Positions 7,021 through 11,881 of a DNA stretch of 11,881 bases are shown here, one piece after another. The translations under genes were made by a program, and so were the position numbers. The stretch's first letter is position 1. Each line of letters opens with the position of its first letter. Origin of the DNA: CAZCBJ01 sp964496705 (lineage in GTDB: Bacteria > Chloroflexota > Anaerolineae > Anaerolineales > Anaerolineaceae); the NCBI GenBank assembly GCA_964496705.1, contig CAZCBJ010000114.1:1-11881 (forward strand), given 5' to 3'. A model generated the notes under the pieces. It made no database searches. It saw only the letters and a program-made list of their open reading frames with translations, and had not been told where the DNA came from.

Positions 7021-8193
7021 ATGCGCGCCCCTAAGATTCTTGTGGTCGATGATGAGCCCTTCAACCTGGATTATATGCAGCAGGAGCTGGAAGAGGCGGA
7101 TTATGTCATCCTCACCGCTGCGAACGGTCAGGAAGCGCTTGACCTCGTGCAGTCTGAAGCGCCTGATTTGATCCTGCTGGACATCATGATGCCGGTCATG
7201 GATGGTTTTGAGGTGTTGGCACGCCTGAAAGCCACCCCCGCACAGCGCGATATCCCGGTGATCATCATCTCGGCGATGAATGACCTGCAAAGTGTGGTGC
7301 GCGGGATCAAGATGGGGGCTGAAGATTACCTGCCCAAGCCCTTTGAGCCGACCTTGCTCTTCGCCCGCGTTTCATCCTGCCTGGAAAAGAAACGCCTGCG
7401 CGACCTGCAAACGCTTTACCTGAAAAGCCTGGAGCGCGAATTTGAGATTGCCCGCGATATCCAGAAGGATTTCCTGCCTTCGAAATTGCCGCAAATTGAG
7501 GGCTGGGAGGTCAGCGCGTATTTCAAGGCTGCCCGCGAGGTCACCGGCGATTATTACGACGTTTTCTTGCTGCCGGACGGCAACCTGGCGGTGGTGATTG
7601 GGGATGTGTGCGGCAAGGGCGTGGGGGCGGCGTTGTTCATGACCATTTTCCGCAGCCTGACCCACGCCACGCTGGTGAGCGATCTTGCGGCTGGCAGCCG
7701 GGGCGGTCAGGTGATCTTGCCGCGAGAACGGCTGCATGCGACCATAACTTTTGTGAATGATTATTTGAACCAAACCCATGCAGACGCGGAGATGTTTTCG
7801 ACGATTTTTATCAGTTTGCTCAACCTGAAAACCAACACGCTGTCTTATATCAACTGCGGTAACGAGTCCCCGTTGGTTTTAAGGGCGGGGCAGGTGATCG
7901 CCACCCTGGCTCCCAGCGGTCCGGTGGTCGGGGTGCTGCCCGAAGCCAAATATTACGTGAAAGAGGTCGTCCTGGACCCTGGCGATATCCTGCTGGCTTT
8001 CACCGACGGCATCCCGGATGCCCTGAATTCGAATGATGAGCCTTACGAGAGAGAACGCCTGGCGCAATCCCTGGCAGGCTTTGCGGGATCGGCTTCCGGG
8101 CTGCTTGAAGGGGTGAAAACCCGCCTGTTTGAATTCATTGGCACGGCCAATCAGTTCGACGACATCACCCTGTTGGCCATCAAGCGCTGTTGA
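7021..8193 (+). CDS. Receiver-PP2C serine/threonine phosphatase (RsbU/SpoIIE type)
   Basis: The 390-residue protein joins a receiver domain (about 1-120: Asp10-Asp11, phospho-Asp54 in LILLDIMMPVMDGFE, Lys106 in YLPKP) through a helical linker (about 120-150, LEREFEIARDIQKDFLP) to a PPM/SpoIIE-type phosphatase domain (about 155-389). Metal-binding motifs are intact: GDYYD with Asp177 and Asp180, GDVCGKG with Asp195, FTDG with Asp329, and QFDDIT with Asp380-Asp381. Proteins of this plan are switched by phosphorylation of the receiver and dephosphorylate anti-anti-sigma (STAS) proteins, which release a sigma factor. No STAS or anti-sigma gene is in the window, so the target is inferred to lie elsewhere. 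The ATG at 7021 follows AGGAT (7009-7013); an in-frame TTG at 7003 would overlap the preceding gene and extend the receiver needlessly. Confidence 0.94.
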   Translation: MRAPKILVVDDEPFNLDYMQQELEEADYVILTAANGQEALDLVQSEAPDLILLDIMMPVMDGFEVLARLKATPAQRDIPVIIISAMNDLQSVVRGIKMGAEDYLPKPFEPTLLFARVSSCLEKKRLRDLQTLYLKSLEREFEIARDIQKDFLPSKLPQIEGWEVSAYFKAAREVTGDYYDVFLLPDGNLAVVIGDVCGKGVGAALFMTIFRSLTHATLVSDLAAGSRGGQVILPRERLHATITFVNDYLNQTHADAEMFSTIFISLLNLKTNTLSYINCGNESPLVLRAGQVIATLAPSGPVVGVLPEAKYYVKEVVLDPGDILLAFTDGIPDALNSNDEPYERERLAQSLAGFAGSASGLLEGVKTRLFEFIGTANQFDDITLLAIKRC

Positions 8194-8212
8194 TAAAGGT
8201 TGGCTGCATGAA

Positions 8213-8785
8213 ATGGGAAGCATGATGGGTTCTGAAGATGAAATTCGAGCATTGTTGCAAACCTTTCAGGCAGGTTATACCCTTCGCGACCTGAGCCGGG
8301 TGGACGCTTTCATGGATTTGTTCACCCCGGATGCGGAGGCGATCGGCACCAACGGCATCCGCCCGGGCGAGGGTGAATGGTACACCCATCGCGCGGCTGC
8401 CCGCGAATTGGTCGAAGGCGACTGGAAGGACTGGGGCGACCTGTTGCTGGACCTTGAAACGGCCTCCATCCGGGCGGTTGGCGATGTGGGCTGGGTAGCT
8501 GCCACGGCCACGGTTACGATGACCATTGGCGAAGAGAATTATGCCTGGTTCCTCAAGTTCATCTGTGATTACATTGACACCTCCCAGGAAACTGCCGAGC
8601 AAAAATTGAACTACATCCTGCGCGGCGGGGCCAACACCATTTATGAGCTGCGCCGCGGCGAGCATTTTGTCTGGCCGCTGCGTTTTACGGCGGTCGTCGT
8701 GCGCCATTCTGGTACCTGGAAATTTGCCCAGATGCACTTTTCGTTTCCCACCACTAATTTTCCCGATGTGCGCAGCATTGTTTGA
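8213..8785 (+). CDS. NTF2/SnoaL-like domain protein
   Basis: The product is about 190 residues and looks like an NTF2-fold (SnoaL_3-type) protein. It has an N-terminal helix pair with QAGYTLRDLSRVDAFMDLF, TPDAEAIGTNG, a helix with HRAAARELVEGDWKDWGDL, strands including GWVAATATVTMTI, and a closing HSGTWKFAQMHFSFP strand. A charged insertion (about residues 115-150) makes it longer than typical 120-140-residue members. These folds serve as enzymes, ligand-binding pockets or dimerisation modules; no catalytic residues can be assigned. It starts 19 bases after the phosphatase stop and is probably the last intact gene of the signalling operon. The ATG at 8213 is one of several in-frame choices (8222, 8225), with AAAGG about 13 bases upstream, so the start is uncertain. 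No signal peptide is visible. Confidence 0.8.
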   Translation: MGSMMGSEDEIRALLQTFQAGYTLRDLSRVDAFMDLFTPDAEAIGTNGIRPGEGEWYTHRAAARELVEGDWKDWGDLLLDLETASIRAVGDVGWVAATATVTMTIGEENYAWFLKFICDYIDTSQETAEQKLNYILRGGANTIYELRRGEHFVWPLRFTAVVVRHSGTWKFAQMHFSFPTTNFPDVRSIV

Positions 8786-8808
8786 AGCGCGAAATATGAG
8801 CAGCGAAG

Positions 8809-9122
8809 ATGCAAGATATTTTGGCACAAGATCAGTTCTTGTTCATCTCTGCAAGCGACAAAGCCTTTATCCTCGCTTTCGACGATGAAATGACCCGCCC
8901 GGGTTACACCTGTGGCGGTCAGATCGGCAGCGGTTATTGCTGGGGGCGGTAAATGAAAGTGATGGACGTTGCATGTTCCGCAAAGTCTATACCATCGATG
9001 GGCAGTTGATCGAAAAATGCAACGGGAATGCTTTTTATTTCCACCAACCCAGGCTTGACCAACTCCCCGATTTCATTGCGTTGTTCAGAGAATTTTATCC
9101 GGGCAAAAAAGCCGTGAGGTGA
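8809..9122 (+). pseudogene. Disrupted gene of an uncharacterised protein family
   Basis: Two fragments of what looks like one protein lie in different frames. The first (8809-8952, 47 codons) starts MQDILAQDQFLFISASDKAF, runs through GQIGSGYCWGR and stops at TAA (8950-8952). The second, shifted by minus one base, reads GRCMFRKVYTIDGQLIEKCN and continues as NAFYFHQPRLDQLPDFIALF to a stop at 9120-9122. I recall uncharacterised bacterial proteins that contain both blocks separated by several tens of residues, which are missing here. The simplest reading is an internal deletion plus frameshift near 8945-8960. It lies 23 bases after the NTF2-like gene and may once have been part of the operon. The 47-residue ORF might still be translated. 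The family memory is moderate; the frame break is directly visible. Confidence 0.55.
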
Positions 9123-9150
9123 TGTAACCGTCACCGCGGAAATTTCATCG

Positions 9151-9471
9151 TTGGCAGACGCAGGCAGGCTTGTGGTCGTTTGCCGGCGCTGCCGAAACTC
9201 AACGATGTTTGACCAGCCGTATCCGTACCATGCTGGTTTTGATGACCAGGGCTATCTGTATAATGACCGCGGAAATCTCACGTTGGTCTGGAGCATGCTG
9301 GATCCGGTTCGGGCAGAACTGTTCCCGGGGCAGCGCGCCTGGGCGCTCAACCTGTTATACCGCCGGCGGTTTGAGGCGCTGCTGCTGCCCGCGCCGATCG
9401 GAATAAAAGCAGATCATGTTCCCCCCTTGAACTGGTATGGGTATATACTGAGAAAAGAGGTGGATCGATGA
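9151..9471 (+). CDS. Zinc-ribbon-like hypothetical protein, probably damaged
   Basis: The frame encodes VVCRRCRN (a CxxC pair), then FDQPYPYHAGFDDQGYLYND, RGNLTLVWSMLDPVRAELFP, GQRAWALNLLYRRRFEALLL and a different-looking end after PAPIG. This resembles small proteins I recall with a first CxxC, a YLY-D-G-TLVWSSFDP core and a closing second Cys pair. The second pair is absent, so the C-terminus appears lost or replaced. The start is unclear: TTG at 9151, GTG at 9172 or ATG at 9205. Only the ATG is standard, but it excludes the CxxC. The stop overlaps the start of the isomerase gene by ATGA, which would allow translational coupling. A near-exact direct repeat links the region before this ORF (9133-9154) to its interior (9266-9286). 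Function unknown. Confidence 0.45.
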   Translation: MADAGRLVVVCRRCRNSTMFDQPYPYHAGFDDQGYLYNDRGNLTLVWSMLDPVRAELFPGQRAWALNLLYRRRFEALLLPAPIGIKADHVPPLNWYGYILRKEVDR

Positions 9472-10235
9472 ACCGAAAACAGAAACTGATCATTGCCGAC
9501 AATGGCAGCGTGTCTGAATTTATCCCACTTTGCCGGGAGTTTGGGCTGGGAATTGAGCTGCAAGCCTTCCATGATCAGCGTGTGCTGGAGCAGAATCCGG
9601 GTGCGCTGGAGGAGCATCGGCAGCTCATCCAGGGTATCCTGCCCCTCTCGCTGCACGGCTGTTTCGGTGACCTGTGTCCGGGCAGCTTTGATCCTTTGGT
9701 GCGCTCAATCACCCGCCAGCGCATTGAGCAAAGTTACTTGGTTGCAGCCTCTTTGGGTGCACAGCACCTGGTGCTGCATCACGGCTATGTGCCGCATACC
9801 AGCGCGTATGCCGGCTGGCTCAAGCGCAGTGTGGAATTCTGGCAGGATTATCTACAGGGCAAGCAACCCGCTTTGTGCGTTCACCTGGAGAACCTGCTCG
9901 AACTGGACCCGGGTCTGATTGCCGATGTGGTTCGCGGCATCCAGCGTCCCAACCTGGATATCAACCTCGATATCGGTCATGCGCATTGCAATTCCCGGAC
10001 GCCGGTCGTGGGCTGGATTGAAGCGCTCGGCCCGCTCATCGGCTATGTGCACCTGCACGATAACCGCGGGGACGAGGATGAGCACCTGGGGCTGGGGCAG
10101 GGCAACATTCCCCTGGTTGAGGTGTGCCAGGCGCTGGAGCAGTACGCTCCCGATGCGCTCTGGTCGCTGGAAGTGGACGCTGGGGATGTGCGCGGATCGG
10201 TGGGCTGGCTGCAGGAACACGGTTTTCTAGAATGA
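9468..10235 (+). CDS. Sugar phosphate isomerase/epimerase-like TIM barrel protein
   Basis: The 255-residue product fits the xylose isomerase-like TIM barrel (AP endonuclease 2) superfamily. Strand-end motifs are in order: LSLHGCFGDL, HLVLHHGYVP, VHLENLLELD, INLDIGHAHC, GYVHLHDNRGDEDEHLGLGQ, and WSLEVD near the end. Probable metal ligands are Glu141, Asp168/His171, His197 and Glu235, the usual Glu-Asp-His-Glu set of the superfamily. Members isomerise or epimerise sugars or sugar phosphates, or cleave DNA at abasic sites; the substrate cannot be told from sequence. The GxGxGNIP stretch after HLHDN is typical of the sugar-type members. The ATG at 9468 has a good ribosome binding site (GAGGTGG just upstream) and overlaps the preceding stop by four bases. 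It is probably cytoplasmic, with no signal peptide. Confidence 0.9.
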   Translation: MNRKQKLIIADNGSVSEFIPLCREFGLGIELQAFHDQRVLEQNPGALEEHRQLIQGILPLSLHGCFGDLCPGSFDPLVRSITRQRIEQSYLVAASLGAQHLVLHHGYVPHTSAYAGWLKRSVEFWQDYLQGKQPALCVHLENLLELDPGLIADVVRGIQRPNLDINLDIGHAHCNSRTPVVGWIEALGPLIGYVHLHDNRGDEDEHLGLGQGNIPLVEVCQALEQYAPDALWSLEVDAGDVRGSVGWLQEHGFLE

Positions 10236-10282
10236 TTCATCGTTGAATAAATCCCTTTTTGCCTTGCTAAAGAGAGGTGATG

Positions 10283-10489
10283 ATGCAAACTAGACTTTGG
10301 TTTTCAATGCTAATTATTTGCGCTTTCACCGTTGCCTTTTCATCCTGTAATCCAGAACAGACTTTGCAGGTTGAACCTTCGCCTACTGCTCCTCTGCCTG
10401 CCCTGTCATCCACAGCGTCACCGGCCACCCCGATCATTCCTCAAATCACCAGCGGCTGTTGTGATCCCATGTTCAGTTATGATCAATAA
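10283..10489 (+). CDS. Short lipoprotein with a Ser/Thr/Pro-rich linker
   Basis: The 68-residue product starts MQTRLWFSMLIICAF, a basic residue plus hydrophobic core, and ends its signal with FSSC, a lipobox-like site with Cys22 as probable lipid anchor. The Phe at -3 is less usual than Leu. The mature part is a Pro/Ser/Thr/Ala-rich linker, then SGCCDPMFSYDQ and a stop. Such linkers normally tether an extracytoplasmic domain, which is missing, so this may be the truncated start of a larger lipoprotein. The ATG at 10283 lies five bases after AGAGG (10273-10277); ATG 10280 and GTG 10277 are too close to or inside that site. The stop lies in the first copy of a 12-base repeat. It is separate from the isomerase gene by 47 bases. 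Confidence 0.6.
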   Translation: MQTRLWFSMLIICAFTVAFSSCNPEQTLQVEPSPTAPLPALSSTASPATPIIPQITSGCCDPMFSYDQ

Positions 10490-10522
10490 GGTAATTACCC
10501 GCGTAAAACATTATACAAAGAA

Positions 10523-10551
10523 TGTACAGAATGTCTATCTTTGTGTACAAT
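10523..10551 (+). promoter_or_regulatory. Probable promoter with doubled TGTACA site before the FMN reductase gene
   Basis: TGTACA (10523-10528) and TACAAT (10546-10551) are spaced by 17 bases and resemble a -35/-10 pair, with the start codon at 10594. The six-base palindrome TGTACA recurs at 10544-10549, exactly 21 bases (about two helix turns) after the first copy, so the two sites overlay both promoter elements. ACAAAGA (10515-10521) and TCTTTGT (10538-10544) form an additional inverted pair. Together these suggest a repressor-controlled promoter; the regulator is unknown. Confidence 0.4.
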
Positions 10552-10593
10552 ATGATCAATAAATAAACCTGAATACCTAATGGAGATCAAAAC

Positions 10594-11202
10594 ATGAACA
10601 CACAACAACCTATCCGCGTTCTAGGCATTTCTGGCAGTCTGCGTAAGGCTTCTTATAATAGCTTGCTGTTGGAGGCGGCGGGTGAGTTGATGCCGTCTGA
10701 AGCAAAATTTGAAATTTATGACCTCTCATCCTTGCCCATTTATAATCCGGATGAAGAAAAACCTTTTCCCGCCCCGGTTGCCGATTTTCGCGCCCGCCTG
10801 GCTCAGGCGGATGCCTTATTGATCGCCACACCTGAATACAACAGCTCGATTACCAGCGCGCTCAAAAACGCCATAGATTGGGCATCGCGCCCGCCCCAGC
10901 AGCCATTGAACGGCAAGCCGGTCGCCATCATCGGCGCAAGCACAGGGAATTTCGGCACGTTGCGCGCGCAATTGCACCTGCGCCAGATTTTGACCCACGT
11001 GGGTGCGCTGACCCTGCCCAAGCCTGAGGTGCTGGTGGCGCGCGCCGAAAAAGTATTTACCCCGCAAGGCTATCTCACTGATGAGACGGCACGCGGCTTG
11101 CTCCGCGATCTGCTGATTGGGCTGTGGGGCTGGACCCGGCGCTTGTATCCTGAACGGATGGCGGTTAATCCATCTGAAAACCAAGCTGTGCTAGTGCGCT
11201 AA
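10594..11202 (+). CDS. NADPH-dependent FMN reductase family protein
   Basis: The 202-residue flavodoxin-fold protein has the family's FMN phosphate-binding loop GISGSLRKASYN (about residues 11-22), the DLSSLPIYNPD segment, ATPEYNSSITSALKNAIDWA (about 78-97) and IIGASTGNFGT (about 112-122). Members (chromate reductase ChrR, azoreductase and SsuE relatives) transfer electrons from NAD(P)H via FMN to quinones, metal ions or other acceptors. The physiological substrate here is not evident. It is cytoplasmic, with no signal or membrane segment, and is slightly longer than the usual 180-190 residues because of its C-terminal tail. GGAG (10582-10585) lies eight bases before the ATG. The tail (GLWGWTRRLYPERMAVNP onward) overlaps the 3' end of the convergent amidase gene by 38 bases. 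The putative dual TGTACA operator upstream suggests regulated expression. Confidence 0.92.
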   Translation: MNTQQPIRVLGISGSLRKASYNSLLLEAAGELMPSEAKFEIYDLSSLPIYNPDEEKPFPAPVADFRARLAQADALLIATPEYNSSITSALKNAIDWASRPPQQPLNGKPVAIIGASTGNFGTLRAQLHLRQILTHVGALTLPKPEVLVARAEKVFTPQGYLTDETARGLLRDLLIGLWGWTRRLYPERMAVNPSENQAVLVR

Positions 11203-11881
11203 GCGGAAACTCGAAGCGCACCGTCTTTTGCGGATCCACCACCTGGCAAAACTTGAGTTCGCCTGCCAGGCTCATCAGCATCCCCGCGTCGTTGATAGAT
11301 AAACCCGCGAAACGGGTGAGAAAATCGGCCATGGCGTGGATTGCGCCGCTGGCGGCCTCGTCGATGGTCGCTGCTGAGAACAGCGTGGCGACGACATCTT
11401 TATTTTTGACGAACGGCGTGGGCAGGCCTGTCAAATCCGGCATCACCTGGGCTTTGAAACGGAATTTCCCGGGCGTTTCGGCTCCGCAGATCACAATCTC
11501 CCCATCGCCCATCGCGGCGTGGAAATCGCCCGCGCCGAACAGCGCGCCCTCCACCCCGGCGGTGAAATAGACCGAAGCGCCGGCCGTGATCAGCGTGCAG
11601 TCCATGTTGCCGCCGTGCGGTCCGGGTGTGCCGGTGGGCGCTGCGCCCTCCGCGGGAGCCACCCCGATCACTCCGATCATCGGCTTCTTGTCCACGCGCA
11701 CTTTGTCCTTGTAAACCACCTGGCTGCCGTCCTGTTTCAATACGGTGGTTTCCATCACGCTGATGACATCCCCCAGCGCACCTTCTCCGGGAAAAGTGAC
11801 CATGATCGACTGCGGTCCGGTCTCGATTGACAGCACATCCACCCGCAGGACATCGCCTGGTTTAACTCCCTCGATATACAC
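11165..11881 (-). CDS. Acetamidase/formamidase, 5' end beyond the window
   Basis: The visible 238 or so residues match the FmdA/AmdA family, which hydrolyses formamide or acetamide to the acid and ammonia in the cytoplasm. Signatures are VKPGDVLRVDVLSIETG near the visible start, KPMIGVIGVAP, GPHGGNMDC with a metal-site-like His, and FHAAMGDGEIVICGAE, followed by the long C-terminal barrel strands (FRFKAQVMP, FVKNKDVV). Family members are about 300 residues, so roughly 60 N-terminal residues lie to the right of the window; the GTG at the very edge is internal, not the start. The gene ends with TAA at 11165-11167, overlapping the convergent FMN reductase gene by 38 bases. No frameshift is seen. 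Which amide is used cannot be told from sequence. Confidence 0.92.
   Translation of the reverse strand: MYIEGVKPGDVLRVDVLSIETGPQSIMVTFPGEGALGDVISVMETTVLKQDGSQVVYKDKVRVDKKPMIGVIGVAPAEGAAPTGTPGPHGGNMDCTLITAGASVYFTAGVEGALFGAGDFHAAMGDGEIVICGAETPGKFRFKAQVMPDLTGLPTPFVKNKDVVATLFSAATIDEAASGAIHAMADFLTRFAGLSINDAGMLMSLAGELKFCQVVDPQKTVRFEFPLSALAQLGFQMD

Noticed and set aside
5896..7260. Repeated LLDIVMP-like coding segments as a DNA repeat
   Set aside because: The similarity is explained by four homologous receiver domains with the same phospho-acceptor motif; the nucleotide identity does not extend beyond the conserved core.
10236..10282. Possible terminator with a T-run after the isomerase gene
   Set aside because: A CCCTTTTT stretch is present, but no GC-rich stem precedes it.
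1..11881. tRNA, rRNA, CRISPR array or insertion sequence
   Set aside because: Scanning by eye found no cloverleaf-like sequence, regularly spaced repeats, transposase motifs or terminal inverted repeats; small or divergent ones could be missed without a computed search.

Overview
The window reads as bacterial chromosomal DNA, moderately GC-rich by eye, with short intergenic gaps, Shine-Dalgarno sites of the AGGAGG type and many two-component signalling domains. The gene mix (a very large GAF/PAS hybrid kinase, a receiver-PP2C phosphatase, a DUF4256 protein, a rhamnose mutarotase, a short Ser/Thr/Pro-rich lipoprotein) would fit a Chloroflexota (Anaerolineae-like) genome. That assignment is an inference from general gene style; no marker gene is present.

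Left part (1-2397). A possible C-terminal scrap of a gene enters from the left edge, followed by about 400 bases with no confident gene but with two tiny overlapping ORFs that run into a DUF4256 gene (478-1053, +). Tail to tail with it, on the minus strand, lie a small membrane protein (1057-1344) and L-rhamnose mutarotase rhaM (1415-1732). A divergent promoter region (1733-1956) separates rhaM from a DUF1801 gene (1957-2397, +).

Centre (2398-8785). This is the main feature: a compact co-directional signalling operon behind a perfect TATAAT box. It encodes a 1367-residue membrane hybrid histidine kinase (membrane sensor, coiled coil, GAF-GAF-PAS-PAS-HisKA-HATPase-REC-REC), a lone CheY/DivK-like receiver, a receiver fused to an RsbU/SpoIIE-type PP2C phosphatase, and an NTF2/SnoaL-like protein. 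Gaps between genes are only 5-19 bases. All catalytic and phospho-acceptor residues are visible. No DNA-binding output domain or Hpt domain is seen, so the likely output is Ser/Thr dephosphorylation, plausibly of an anti-sigma antagonist encoded elsewhere.

Right part (8786-11881). Two apparently damaged genes follow (8809-9122, broken by a frame change and probable internal loss; 9151-9471, zinc-ribbon-like, apparently without its C-terminal part). Next come an intact xylose-isomerase-like TIM-barrel isomerase/epimerase (9468-10235), a short lipoprotein (10283-10489), an NADPH-dependent FMN reductase family gene (10594-11202) preceded by a doubled TGTACA motif, and the 3' part of an acetamidase/formamidase gene on the minus strand. 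The last two genes overlap convergently by 38 bases.

No tRNA, rRNA, CRISPR array, insertion sequence or strong rho-independent terminator was recognised. The best candidate for an uncharacterised system is the kinase/receiver/receiver-PP2C/NTF2 operon. Its components are known families, so any novelty lies in the arrangement and in the unassigned sensor domain.
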